A stretch of DNA of 64,000 nt from contig NZ_JALHQD010000010.1 in NCBI RefSeq assembly GCF_022842145.1, forward strand, positions 83,943 to 147,942, written 5' to 3'. A program made the translations under genes and the position numbers. Below, piece by piece: positions 25,322 to 34,483 of the stretch. Positions within the stretch are counted from its first letter, which is position 1. Every line of letters starts with the position of its first letter. Under the pieces are notes generated by a model. That model worked only from the letters and a program-made list of their open reading frames with translations. It searched no databases and was not told where the DNA came from. Origin of the DNA: Tabrizicola sp. GTDB taxonomy: Bacteria > Pseudomonadota > Alphaproteobacteria > Rhodobacterales > Rhodobacteraceae.

Positions 25322-26188
25322 ATGCAAGACACGCTGCGATGGAATACGGACAGCCTGGTAGAAATGGCCGTGACCGGCCAGATCAGTCAGCCGACGATGC
25401 GGCCGAACGGCTATGTGCACTATCCTGATGGTAAGGGCACTGTGCTGCCTGGCATGTCGGGCATCGCTTACAATGCGCGTGTGGGCGACCGCGCCTTTGG
25501 CTGGGCGGGCGATCATGTGGAACCGGGTGTCTCGATCTCGAACGGGACGGAAATGCAGGATTTCGCGCTGCACTACCTGACCTGCATCGGCAATGAGGCG
25601 ACGGTGATGTCGGGTCTGGCGCGGGGTGCCAAGGGCATCGTGACCGGTGAACACGCCCGCCTTCTGGTGGATTTCGCGCCCGAGGTGCTGGAAGACCTGA
25701 TGATCGGCGACACGGTCCAGATCCGGGCTGTGGGGCGCGGCATCGCGCTTTCTGATTGGCCGAATATCGAGTTCAAAAAGACCTCCCCACTTTTGGCGCA
25801 GGGCTATGGCTTGCGTGTCGAGAATGGCCAGCTGATCTGCCCGGTGGCGATGGAATTGCCCGCCCGCATCATGGGATCGGGGGCGGAACTGAATGCGGAA
25901 TACGTCGATCAGGACCTGATGTCGGGCGACCGCGCGCTGATGGCTGACCTTGGCATCGATCAGATGCGGCTGGGCGACCTCATCGCGATCCGCAATGTCG
26001 ATCATCGCTTTGGCCGCAGTTACAGCACCGATCGGGTCGCCATCTGCCTTTGTATCCACGGCGACAGTGTGATGACCGGGCACGGCCCGGGAATCCTGAC
26101 GCTGATGACCGGGCCTGCTGATGAGCTTGGGTTCGAGATCAGCCGCGGCGCGAATATCGCGACATTCTGCAAGATGGGGGCATCGTGA
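25322..26188 (+). CDS. DUF4438-like protein, copy 1
   Basis: A 288-residue protein that I match from memory to the DUF4438 family (about 290 residues, function unknown). No signal peptide or membrane segment is seen. Segments shared with copy 2 are AYNARVGDRAFGWAGDHVEP, CIGNEATVMSG and a C-terminal GHGPGILTLMTGPA followed by ANIA. Repeated G-D-x-V/A turns such as MIGDTVQIRAVGRGIAL suggest small beta-barrel folds. ATG 25322 is preferred over an upstream TTG because of the nearby GGGGG ribosome site. It is the first gene of the rightward train, so it is likely central to the pathway; the reaction is unknown. Confidence 0.7.
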   Translation: MQDTLRWNTDSLVEMAVTGQISQPTMRPNGYVHYPDGKGTVLPGMSGIAYNARVGDRAFGWAGDHVEPGVSISNGTEMQDFALHYLTCIGNEATVMSGLARGAKGIVTGEHARLLVDFAPEVLEDLMIGDTVQIRAVGRGIALSDWPNIEFKKTSPLLAQGYGLRVENGQLICPVAMELPARIMGSGAELNAEYVDQDLMSGDRALMADLGIDQMRLGDLIAIRNVDHRFGRSYSTDRVAICLCIHGDSVMTGHGPGILTLMTGPADELGFEISRGANIATFCKMGAS

Positions 26189-27060
26189 TGCTGAAGACAA
26201 ACCAGGCCGATCTCGTGGCCGTTTCAGTGGCCGGGGCCATTGCCCATCCGGGGTTCGCGGGCCTGCCGGCGGAACCTTACCGCCTGGCCGCTAACGGCAC
26301 GCCATTCCTGCTGCCAACCTACGGCGGGATCGTCTACAACGTCTCGGTCGGCGACAGCGCCTTTGGCTGGGCTGCGGATTGTATCCATCCCGGCATCAGC
26401 ATCCGTCAGGCGGATGATCTGAAGAACCGCGGCCTGAATGTGTTCGCCTGCATCGGCAACCGCGCAAAGGTGATGACTGGGCAGGCGCAAGGCACCGTCG
26501 GCGTGGTTACCGGCAAATCGGGCCGGTTCTCAGAACAGGTGATCATCCATATCCCCAAGGCCGCCCGTGAACGAATGGCGGTTGGCGATCAGATCATCAT
26601 CCGCTCCGAAGGCATCGGCATGGCGCTGCCTGACCACCCCGAGATTGTGCTGAAAGGCATCGCACCGAACCTGCTGGCAGCCTTGTCACTGCGCGAGGCG
26701 GGCGCTCTGGAGATCGGCGTCGTGGCGCGCATTCCGGCGCATCTGGCGGGCGCGGGCCTCGGTCTGACCTCGGAAGGGGGGAGCCTGCACATGCAATCGA
26801 CCGACCGCGCCGAACTGGCCCGCCTGGGACTGGACGGGCTGCGGCTGGGCGACCTTGTGGCGCTGGAAGACACCGACAGCCGCTACAACCACGGCTACCT
26901 GCGGGGTGCCATGTCGATCGGCGTGGTTTGCGCTACCGACGGGCCGCGCGCGGGATACGGCCCCGGGATCGCGGTGCTGATGACCGCCCCCGCAGGTCAG
27001 CTTGGTGCCTTCATAGACGGCTCAGCCAATATCGCCGACCTTCTAGGGTTGGAGCCGTGA
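26188..27060 (+). CDS. DUF4438-like protein, copy 2
   Basis: A 290-residue paralogue of the preceding protein. Corresponding segments are VYNVSVGDSAFGWAADCIHP, CIGNRAKVMTG, VGDQIIIRSEGIGMALPDHP and GYGPGIAVLMTAPAGQLG. Its ATG shares one base with the stop of copy 1, so the pair is made in equal amounts and could form a heteromer. The two have clearly diverged, so this is an old duplication kept for a reason. The function is unknown. Confidence 0.7.
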   Translation: MLKTNQADLVAVSVAGAIAHPGFAGLPAEPYRLAANGTPFLLPTYGGIVYNVSVGDSAFGWAADCIHPGISIRQADDLKNRGLNVFACIGNRAKVMTGQAQGTVGVVTGKSGRFSEQVIIHIPKAARERMAVGDQIIIRSEGIGMALPDHPEIVLKGIAPNLLAALSLREAGALEIGVVARIPAHLAGAGLGLTSEGGSLHMQSTDRAELARLGLDGLRLGDLVALEDTDSRYNHGYLRGAMSIGVVCATDGPRAGYGPGIAVLMTAPAGQLGAFIDGSANIADLLGLEP

Positions 27061-27062
27061 CC

Positions 27063-28139
27063 ATGATTGCCATGACCAACGTCACGCGCGACAGTCTGGC
27101 CGCCTTCATGGAGGAAGGCTTTCGCGTGCTGGGACTGTCCGAACCCGACGCCCGGACCTTTGCCGAAGCACTGATCTTTTCCGAACTGCGCTTTCACCCT
27201 GGGCATGGTCAGGGAGTGAAACGCCTGCGACGCTACCACGAGCGCATCAGCCAGAGACTCGTCGACCCCGCCGCGCGGTGGGAAGTGGTCAAGGAAAGCC
27301 CTGCCCTCGCGCTGGTCGATGCGCACAACGGCATCGGCACGGTTGCTGCAGCACGGGCAATGACGCTGGCCATCCAGAAGGCCAAGGTCTGCGGCATCGG
27401 GCAGGTGGTGGTGCGCAATTCCACCCACTACGGATCAAGCGCGGTGCATGCCTGTCAGGCGGCTGAAGCCGGCTGCATCGGGATCAGCTTCACCAACGCA
27501 GGGCCGGAAATGGCCCCCTGGGGTGCGCGCGAAGGGGCGGTCGGCACCAACCCCTGGGGCATCGCGGCCCCCACCGATCAGGGCTTTCCCGCCGTGATGG
27601 ACATTGCCCTGACGACTGCGGGCAAAGGCATGATGCAGTGGCATGCGCGCGAGGGCAAAGCGATGCCGCTGGATTGGGCGCTGACGCCGGATGGCCATGA
27701 AACCGATGATCCGAACGCTGCGATGGCCGGCGCGCTTCTGGGGATCGGTACTTACAAGGGCTACGGGTTGGCCTTCATGACCGATGTGCTGACCGGGGTG
27801 ATCGGCGGCGGCGGTTTTGGTCTGAAACCCTATTCCGACCCGGCAAAACTGGACGTCAGCCACACCCTGACCGCCATCGACATCGAATGGTTCCAGCCGC
27901 TGGCGGAGTTCGAGGAGCGGATGGGAGAGTTTGCCCGCATGATCCGGTCCCGCGCGCTGCGGCCGGGGTTCAAAGAAGTCCTTCTGCCGGGAGAGCAGGA
28001 AGCCCGCCGCGCGGCCCGCAAATCTCGCGACGGCGTGCCGCTGGACAACGAGGTTCTGGCCGATCTGCACGCGCTGGCCGAGGAAATCGGGATCAACCGA
28101 CAGATCGTCGCCACCGGTCCTTATGAGGGGGTGCTGTGA
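27063..28139 (+). CDS. LDH2/MDH2-family dehydrogenase (AllD/YbiC-like)
   Basis: A 358-residue NAD(P)-dependent 2-hydroxyacid dehydrogenase of the malate/L-sulfolactate/ureidoglycolate dehydrogenase superfamily. Typical segments are HGQGVKRLRRY, VRNSTHYGSSAVHA with the catalytic His, and APWGAREGAVGTNPWGIA. A late TYKGYGLAFMTDVLTG is also present. It oxidises a 2-hydroxyacid to a 2-oxoacid. In a locus with an AllA homologue, an AllD-like role on ureidoglycolate is attractive but unproven. ATG 27063 lies 2 bases after the DUF4438-like stop; a second ATG at 27072 is possible. Confidence 0.88.
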   Translation: MIAMTNVTRDSLAAFMEEGFRVLGLSEPDARTFAEALIFSELRFHPGHGQGVKRLRRYHERISQRLVDPAARWEVVKESPALALVDAHNGIGTVAAARAMTLAIQKAKVCGIGQVVVRNSTHYGSSAVHACQAAEAGCIGISFTNAGPEMAPWGAREGAVGTNPWGIAAPTDQGFPAVMDIALTTAGKGMMQWHAREGKAMPLDWALTPDGHETDDPNAAMAGALLGIGTYKGYGLAFMTDVLTGVIGGGGFGLKPYSDPAKLDVSHTLTAIDIEWFQPLAEFEERMGEFARMIRSRALRPGFKEVLLPGEQEARRAARKSRDGVPLDNEVLADLHALAEEIGINRQIVATGPYEGVL

Positions 28140-29284
28140 CCCCCCTGCCCGCCTCATTTCACGCGATGCTGAGGGATCGGCTGCGAGCACGGGCTTCAGC
28201 CGCAGGGCTGGATGGGCTCTTGCTCTTGGCTCCGGGCAACGTGGCCTATGCTTCGGGTTGGCTGTTCTCGGTGAACGAACGGCCGATGGGCCTGTGGGTG
28301 CCCGTTGAGGGCGAGGCGATATTGTTCGTGCCACATCTGGAGTTGGAGAACGCCCTTGGCGTCGCGGGCGTGCAAGTCAGCACCTATGAGGAATTTCCCG
28401 GCCTCATCCCCCCTGCCCTGTGGATGATCGCTCAGACGGGCGCGCGCCGTCTGGCGGTAGATGCGCTGGACGCAAGGTATCTTTCGGCAGCGCAGGGCAT
28501 GGTGGCGAGGCTTGACCTGACCGACCATTGCCTGCCCGAACGCACCATCAAGCACGCGCCCGAACTCGCATTGATCCGCGAGGCCGCGCGGTTTGCCGAT
28601 TTGGTGCTGGAGCGTCTGCTGGCGCAAGCAGGCGATATGATTGCCCAAGGCGCGACCGAACTGGACCTGATGGCAGATTGCACGGGCCATGCCCGCCGGG
28701 CTTTGTCGGCAACGCACGGTCAGACCTTTGCGGGTACCAAGATGGGCATTACCGCGTCAGTCCACTCCGGGCCTCGGGGGGCTTTGCCGCATGGCACGGT
28801 GCTGGCGCGCGTGCCGCAGAAGGGCGAGCCAATCATCGCGGGCATCGGGTGCAGCCTTGGCGGCTATCACGCCGAAAGCGGCGTCACGCTTGTGTATGGC
28901 GACCCGACAGCGGACCAGCGCCGCGTGATGCAGGCGATGGCAGATGCAAACGCCGCCACCATCCAGGCCCTTGCCCAGCGCCAGACCTGCACGAGCGTCA
29001 ACGACGCCGCCCTTGCGCCGATCCGCGCGGCGGGGTTCGGGGACACGATCCGCCACCGGATCGGCCACGGGATGGGTGTCGAGGGGCACGAAGCCCCGTG
29101 GCTCTCGCCCGGCGACGACACTCCCACAGGCCCCGGCATGGTCTTTTCCTGCGAGCCAGGCATCTACCGCCCCGGCCATGATGGCTGGCGCTGCATCGAG
29201 ACGCTGATCGTGACCGATACCGGCGTCGAGACGCCAAGCCGATTTCAATCCACCCATCCCTTCGACGCCCGCGTCATATCATAG
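28136..29284 (+). CDS. M24-family (creatinase/prolidase-fold) hydrolase with altered metal site
   Basis: A 382-residue pita-bread-fold protein: an N-terminal creatinase-like domain (1-150), then the M24 domain. Of the five usual metal ligands, His311 (IGHGMG), Glu340 (SCEPGIY) and Glu355 (CIETLIV) are kept. The first Asp is replaced by Gly236 and the second by Glu247 (GIGCSLGGYHAESGV). This recalls metal-independent members such as creatinase rather than aminopeptidase P. It may hydrolyse a guanidino, amidino or cyclic-amidine bond instead of a peptide; ectoine hydrolase DoeA is another relative. The GTG start overlaps the LDH2 stop by 4 bases. Confidence 0.85.
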   Translation: MTPLPASFHAMLRDRLRARASAAGLDGLLLLAPGNVAYASGWLFSVNERPMGLWVPVEGEAILFVPHLELENALGVAGVQVSTYEEFPGLIPPALWMIAQTGARRLAVDALDARYLSAAQGMVARLDLTDHCLPERTIKHAPELALIREAARFADLVLERLLAQAGDMIAQGATELDLMADCTGHARRALSATHGQTFAGTKMGITASVHSGPRGALPHGTVLARVPQKGEPIIAGIGCSLGGYHAESGVTLVYGDPTADQRRVMQAMADANAATIQALAQRQTCTSVNDAALAPIRAAGFGDTIRHRIGHGMGVEGHEAPWLSPGDDTPTGPGMVFSCEPGIYRPGHDGWRCIETLIVTDTGVETPSRFQSTHPFDARVIS

Positions 29285-29293
29285 GAGCCGCCG

Positions 29294-30514
29294 ATGCCCG
29301 AACCCGCCGCCTGGCGCTATCAGAAGATCACGAAGCCGATGTTCGATCTGGCTGCCCCGCACACGATCCTTGCGGGCCGGGTGATCCCCATTGTGGGCGA
29401 CATCATCGAGGATGGCTTTGTCGAGATGAAGGACGGCAAGATCGCCGCCATCGGCCCCCGCGTCCAGATGCCCGCAGGCCCGGTGATCGAGACGGGCGGC
29501 ACGTTGATGCCCGGCATGATCAACAGCCACGCGCACCTGAACTGGGACGGTATCCATGATCTGGCGCGCCAGTCGATGGACGACCCCAAGCCGATTTCCG
29601 CCTTCAAGGCGGCGGGCAACATGCTGAAATCCTTGCGTGCAGGGATCACGATGGTCCGCGACCTCGGGTTCCACGATATGAACCTCTATTCCAAGCAGGC
29701 GGTGGCACAGGGCATCTTTCCCGGCCCACGTCTGAAGGTCTGCGGCGCGGCGATCATCCAGACCGGCGGGCATACCTACTGGGTCTGCCGCGAAGCCTCC
29801 GGCCCAGACGAGATGCGCCGTGCGGTGCGCGAGCAGGTCAAAGGCGGGGCCGACCTCATCAAAATCATGGCCTGCCACGACACGCTGGAATTCACCGACG
29901 AAGAACTTGCCGCCGTGATCGACGAGGCGCACCGCAACCGCCTGCCGGTGACGGCGCACGCCACCTACGACGCCTGCATCCGCCGCGTGGCGGAGTTCGG
30001 GGTTGACTGCATCGAGCATGGCGGCTCGATGTCGGACGAGACGATCCAGGTCCTGCTGGACCGCAAGCTGCCCGTCGTGACCACCTTCGCTCCCCTTGTG
30101 CAGCAAAGCCAGCCCGAAATCGCCCGCCGCTTCGGTATCCCCGAATGGAAGATCGAAGAGCGGATCAAGGCGGTCGCCGACCCCAGCCGATACGCAGGCC
30201 TGAAGAAGGCCGCAGAACGTGGCGTGCCCATTGTCTTCGGCACTGATGCGGGCAGCCCTGCTGTAGAGCATGACGTGATCGCGCCGGAACTGGCGCATAT
30301 GGTCAAGGTCGGCGTCTGCCGCGACAACATGGACGCCCTAGCCTCCATCACCATCCGGGCGGCCAAGGTGTCCGCCATGGACCACCTGATCGGCTCGCTT
30401 GAGGTCGGCAAGGCCGCCGACGTGATCGTGGTTGACGGCAACCCCGACCAAGACCTTTTCGCTCTGGAGCGCATCAAGATGACCTTTATCGACGGCAAGA
30501 GGATGCACGGATGA
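29294..30514 (+). CDS. Amidohydrolase-superfamily metal-dependent hydrolase
   Basis: A 406-residue amidohydrolase with binuclear-site features: His79 and His81 (SHAH), a probable carboxylated Lys in LIKIMAC, His in TAHATYD and IEHGG, and Asp in GTDAGSP. The flanking beta-sandwich has the typical GTLMPGMI and AADVIVVDGNP segments. It resembles the imidazolonepropionase / Xaa-Pro or Xaa-Arg dipeptidase branch. It probably hydrolyses an amide or cyclic amide in the cytosol. A good ribosome site (AGGAG) lies 9 bases after the M24 stop. Confidence 0.88.
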   Translation: MPEPAAWRYQKITKPMFDLAAPHTILAGRVIPIVGDIIEDGFVEMKDGKIAAIGPRVQMPAGPVIETGGTLMPGMINSHAHLNWDGIHDLARQSMDDPKPISAFKAAGNMLKSLRAGITMVRDLGFHDMNLYSKQAVAQGIFPGPRLKVCGAAIIQTGGHTYWVCREASGPDEMRRAVREQVKGGADLIKIMACHDTLEFTDEELAAVIDEAHRNRLPVTAHATYDACIRRVAEFGVDCIEHGGSMSDETIQVLLDRKLPVVTTFAPLVQQSQPEIARRFGIPEWKIEERIKAVADPSRYAGLKKAAERGVPIVFGTDAGSPAVEHDVIAPELAHMVKVGVCRDNMDALASITIRAAKVSAMDHLIGSLEVGKAADVIVVDGNPDQDLFALERIKMTFIDGKRMHG

Positions 30515-31689
30515 GCCAATTCGCCAAGCACATCGCACCCCGGATCGTGGAAGAGGATGGGTCATTCCGCACCAAGATGCTGGGCATCGCGGCCAGCCGA
30601 AGCGACGTGATCGCCCTTGGCCGTGGCGATCCGGATTTCCACACACCTACACATATCGTGGAAGCGGCCAAGGCGGCACTTGACGCAAATGCGCATCACT
30701 ACACCGGGCCGACCGGCCTGCCACAGCTGCGCGCGGCCATCTCGGCTGACCTCAGGGTCAGCTATGGATTGGACTACACCGCGGATGAGATCGTGGTTAC
30801 GGCCGGGGTGCAGGAGAGCATCATGCTGTGCATGTTGGCACTCTGCGCCCCAGGCGAGGAGGTGCTGATCACCTCGCCCCGCTTCACCACCTATGACACC
30901 GCCGTACACCTGTGCGGCGGGGTGCCGGTTCCGGTGCCCACCCATGAGAAGGACGACTTCGCCCTGGACGTGGCCGAGATCGAGGCGCGCATCACGCCGC
31001 GCACGCGGATGTTCGTGCTTGTGTCGCCCAACAACCCTACGGGGGCCGTGACGCCGCCCGACGTGATCCGCAAGATCGCCGACCTGGCGGTCAAACACGA
31101 CATCCTGATCATCGCGGACGAGATCTACGCCAAGATGATCTACGCGCCGAACGAGCATCTCAGCATCGCCACCCTACCCGGCATGAAAGAACGCACGATC
31201 ACGCTGAACGGGTTTTCCAAGACATACGCAATGACGGGCTGGCGCGTGGGCTACCTCGCCGCGCCTCTGGACTTCGTGGAAAAGGTGACCGAACCACGCC
31301 ACACGCTCTCAATCAACACCTGCACCGTCAGCCAGCATGCAGCCCTTGCCGCGCTGACCGGCCCGCAGGAACCGCTCCAGGCGATGCTTGCCGATTATGC
31401 TGCGCGACGGGACTGGCTAATGCCCGCCCTGACCGCCGCCGGGTTCACCTACGGCCATCCTGGCGGGGCGTTCTACATCTACACGAACATCTCCTCCACC
31501 GGGATGCCAGCGCCGGAGTTCTGCGAGCGGTTGCTCCGGGAAACGGGGGTGATGCTGTTCCCAGGCACGATGTTCGGCGACGACAGCACCGACTACATCC
31601 GCATCAGCTATCTACAGCCCCTGCCGATGATCCAGGAGGCGATGCGCCGCATCACAGCCTTCGCGCAAAGCGTGCGGGTCGCGGCATGA
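30511..31689 (+). CDS. Class I/II pyridoxal-phosphate aminotransferase
   Basis: A 392-residue aminotransferase, paralogous to that at 22451-23632. It has LGRGDPD at about 37, SPNNPTGAV, ADEIYAKM and the PLP lysine 237 in NGFSKTYAMTGWR. The near-colinear alignment with its paralogue suggests related substrates, perhaps the two enantiomers or two successive amino acids released from the imported compound. It overlaps the preceding and following genes by 4 bases each. Confidence 0.9.
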   Translation: MSQFAKHIAPRIVEEDGSFRTKMLGIAASRSDVIALGRGDPDFHTPTHIVEAAKAALDANAHHYTGPTGLPQLRAAISADLRVSYGLDYTADEIVVTAGVQESIMLCMLALCAPGEEVLITSPRFTTYDTAVHLCGGVPVPVPTHEKDDFALDVAEIEARITPRTRMFVLVSPNNPTGAVTPPDVIRKIADLAVKHDILIIADEIYAKMIYAPNEHLSIATLPGMKERTITLNGFSKTYAMTGWRVGYLAAPLDFVEKVTEPRHTLSINTCTVSQHAALAALTGPQEPLQAMLADYAARRDWLMPALTAAGFTYGHPGGAFYIYTNISSTGMPAPEFCERLLRETGVMLFPGTMFGDDSTDYIRISYLQPLPMIQEAMRRITAFAQSVRVAA

Positions 31690-33107
31690 GCGCTGACCCC
31701 GCCAAAAAGTTCGTCGGTTGCCAGATCAGCCCGATCAGCTTTGTCGACGAGGGCGTGGAAAGCGTTCTTGATACGTTACAGACCCGCGCGGGCGTCAATG
31801 TGCTGATGTTGGGTACGGTGTCATGGCTTGGGCTGAAATCCGGGCGTTCCATCAGCCATGTGCTGGACGGCTGGCCGGATCATGGCGTGCCGGAGCCCTA
31901 CCAGATGCGGGGTGGCGCCTACTTCGACCCGGACCCGCGCTACTACCGTGACACCTTCATGGCCGACTACCGGTCACGCGACCCCGAATTCGAAGGCAAG
32001 GACATCCTCAAGATGGTCATCCCCGCCGCTCATGCGCGGGGGATGAAGGTCTATGTCGAACTGATGGAGCCGTTCTTCAAATATGCCGGCCACGGCTCGG
32101 CGGCTGCGGTCGACATTCCGACCCTGCCGCAAGCGATGGAGGTAGACATCTTCGGCCGCCTTGGGGGCGAGCCATCAACATCGCACCCCGGCTATCGCGG
32201 CTGGATCCATTCGATGATCGAAGATCAGGTGCGCAACCACGACATTGACGGGTTCATGTGGTGCAACGAGCGTAACTCTCCCCTCGACACGCTGATCCAG
32301 GGCGGCTGTCCCGGCGACTTTTCCGCCCCCTCGCGGCGCGAGGCCGAAGAACGTGGCGTAAACGCCGAAAGCTGCCGCCAGGCGCTGCTGCGACTGTACG
32401 ACTTTTGCCAAGAAGCGGCCGCGGGCAAGACTTTTGTCGACGGATCGCTCGTCACCTTCCTGCGGGTTCTGATGGACAATCCCGAAGCATTGGTGTGGGA
32501 GAAGTTCTGGTTAGAGCGGAACAAGGACCTCGACCGCGAGCTTTACGGTTTGGTCAAATGGTGCAAGCCGCAACTGCCTTTTGGCCTTAACGTCTGGAAC
32601 CGCAATCATTTCAACCTGATCCGCCGTGCGCAATGGCCCTGGGCCGAACAGACCCGCTACGCCGACTTCGTCAAGCCGATCACCTATCAGCATCAGGCAG
32701 GTGAAGTCTGGGCCAAGGAATTGTCGTTCTTTCGCAAGACCATCCTGCGCGACTTCACCGGAGATGAGGCGACGCGTGGCCTGTTCCGCATCCTTGGCCT
32801 GAACGAAGCCCCGTTCGACCAACTCGTTGGCGCGGGTATGGACCCCGACACCTACGTGTTCGGTCAGTGCCAGGATGCGGTGCGGGGCGTTGACGGCAAG
32901 GCCAGCGTCTACATGGGCATCGGCGTCGACGCCCCGCGTTCCCGCCCCGATACCGCCAAAATGACGCGCGACATCGCCTACCGGTCGGTCCATGCAACCT
33001 ATCGGGCGGGCGGTCACGGCGTGGTGCTCGCGCCGAACTACACGTCGATGCGGCTGGATCATCTGGACGGGGTGGGCGAGGCGCTCGGCGAACTGGGGCT
33101 GAAATGA
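31686..33107 (+). CDS. Unrecognised protein, possible glycoside-hydrolase-like TIM barrel
   Basis: A 473-residue cytosolic protein (no signal peptide) that I cannot assign to a named family. The order of segments suggests a (beta/alpha)8 barrel: VNVLMLGTVSWLGL, AHARGMKVYVELMEPFF, DIDGFMWCNERNSPL, LPFGLNVWNRNHFN, DFVKPITYQHQAGEVW and HGVVLAPNYTSM. NER and nearby Asp/Glu residues at strand ends are reminiscent of retaining glycosidase-like or GHL families. Trp, Tyr and His are plentiful. It is translationally coupled to the aminotransferase and to the dihydroorotase-like gene. If it is a glycosidase, the imported compound could be a glycoconjugate, which would also explain the epimerase and Gfo/Idh genes. 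Confidence 0.55.
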   Translation: MSADPAKKFVGCQISPISFVDEGVESVLDTLQTRAGVNVLMLGTVSWLGLKSGRSISHVLDGWPDHGVPEPYQMRGGAYFDPDPRYYRDTFMADYRSRDPEFEGKDILKMVIPAAHARGMKVYVELMEPFFKYAGHGSAAAVDIPTLPQAMEVDIFGRLGGEPSTSHPGYRGWIHSMIEDQVRNHDIDGFMWCNERNSPLDTLIQGGCPGDFSAPSRREAEERGVNAESCRQALLRLYDFCQEAAAGKTFVDGSLVTFLRVLMDNPEALVWEKFWLERNKDLDRELYGLVKWCKPQLPFGLNVWNRNHFNLIRRAQWPWAEQTRYADFVKPITYQHQAGEVWAKELSFFRKTILRDFTGDEATRGLFRILGLNEAPFDQLVGAGMDPDTYVFGQCQDAVRGVDGKASVYMGIGVDAPRSRPDTAKMTRDIAYRSVHATYRAGGHGVVLAPNYTSMRLDHLDGVGEALGELGLK

Positions 33108-34483
33108 GCTTCGACACACTGATACACGGGGGCATGCTGATGACCCCGGACGGCTTTCGGCCCGGGCAACTTGGGCTGTCGGCAGGTCGGATCGCGGCCA
33201 TTCTGGCGCCGGGCGACACGGCTGAGGCCGGCCAGGTGATTGACGCGACCGGGCTACAAGTCCTGCCCGGATTGATCGACATACACTGTCATATCCGCTC
33301 GCCCGCCTACCCCAACCGCGGTTCGGTCGAAAGTGAGACGGCGGCTTGTGCAGCCGGCGGGATCACCAGCGTGTTCGAGATGCCGATCACCGATCCCTGC
33401 TGCAACACGCCCGATCAGGTCGCGATGCGGCGCGCGCATTTCGCCCCGCGCGCACATGTCGATTTTGGCCTTTATGCCGCCCCGCTGACACTGACCGAGG
33501 CCGCAGTGGACGCGCTGGCGGACACCGGGATCATCGGCTTCAAGATCTTCACGACCCCTTCGCCAGAGGGCAGAGAACGGGAGTTCGCGGGCCTCGCCTG
33601 GCCCGACCCAGCGGACCAACTGCAGGCGCTGCGGCTGATCGCGCGCACCGGGCTTCCGGTCGTCGTGCACGCCGAGAATGCCGATCTTCTGGCCCGTGCG
33701 GCGCATGACGTGGAGGGCGACGATCCCGCGGACGCGCGCATTCACAACCGCGCCCGCCCACCAATGGCTGAAGCGGTGGCAGTGGCGATGCTTCTGACGA
33801 TGAACATGGAAGCCCAGGCGCGGCTGCACATCGCGCACGTCACCTCGGCCGCGACCGTTGAGGTGCTGCGTCGCTTCGCCGGCACCAGCGACTTCACCGC
33901 CGAAACCTGCCCGCACTACTTGCTGTTTACCGAAACCGACGTCGCCCGCGTTGGAGTGGCCGCCAAGATCAACCCGCCGATCCGGCACGCGGCGGACCGC
34001 GCGGCGCTTTGGCAGGCAATTGCAGATGGCGTTCTGGCGCATGTGACGACAGATCACGCGGCCTTTGCGCCAGCTGAAAAGGCCGCCCATACGGGCAATT
34101 TCCTGACCGCACCGCCCGGCCACCCCGGGCTTGAAACCATGCTGCCCGCCATGCTGGATGCCGTTCATGCAGGCAAGATCAGCCTGCAGCGGGCGGTATC
34201 GGTTCTTTCGACCAACGCTGCGGCACGCTTCGGCCTTCCCGACCGAGGCAGGCTTTCCAAGGGCTGCAAGGCAGATGTCGTTCTTGTTGATCTGGCAGCA
34301 AAGACGCAGATTACCAAAACCACTCTGCTGACCGCCGCCCGCAACCTTGCAGCGCTTACTGAGGGAGCGGTGTTTCACGGTGCCCTGCGTCGCACCCTCT
34401 TGGCTGGCGAAACCATCTGGCACGACGGCCTGACCGGCACAGCTGGCCAAGGCCGCTTCATAACTCCGAAAGGGCTGGCATGA
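33104..34483 (+). CDS. Dihydroorotase/allantoinase/hydantoinase-family amidohydrolase
   Basis: A 459-residue cyclic-amide hydrolase. Metal ligands are His61 and His63 (DIHCHIR), the carboxylated Lys147 (IGFKIFTT), His in VVHAEN and IAHVTS, and Asp in VTTDHAAF. The end of the domain has the usual [16 protein letters not shown]. The family opens hydantoins, allantoin, dihydropyrimidines and dihydroorotate. It is a second, unrelated ring-opening enzyme besides the PuuE-type protein. Which ring it opens is not readable; pyrimidine biosynthesis is unlikely given the operon. Confidence 0.9.
   Translation: MSFDTLIHGGMLMTPDGFRPGQLGLSAGRIAAILAPGDTAEAGQVIDATGLQVLPGLIDIHCHIRSPAYPNRGSVESETAACAAGGITSVFEMPITDPCCNTPDQVAMRRAHFAPRAHVDFGLYAAPLTLTEAAVDALADTGIIGFKIFTTPSPEGREREFAGLAWPDPADQLQALRLIARTGLPVVVHAENADLLARAAHDVEGDDPADARIHNRARPPMAEAVAVAMLLTMNMEAQARLHIAHVTSAATVEVLRRFAGTSDFTAETCPHYLLFTETDVARVGVAAKINPPIRHAADRAALWQAIADGVLAHVTTDHAAFAPAEKAAHTGNFLTAPPGHPGLETMLPAMLDAVHAGKISLQRAVSVLSTNAAARFGLPDRGRLSKGCKADVVLVDLAAKTQITKTTLLTAARNLAALTEGAVFHGALRRTLLAGETIWHDGLTGTAGQGRFITPKGLA

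Noticed and set aside
20975-29284. Ectoine/hydroxyectoine degradation genes (DoeA-like M24 and DoeB-like deacylase plus aminotransferase).
   Set aside because: The two genes are on different arms, the M24 metal residues are altered, and the other ectoine genes (EutB/EutC, DoeX, ectoine TRAP or Ehu transporter) are absent.
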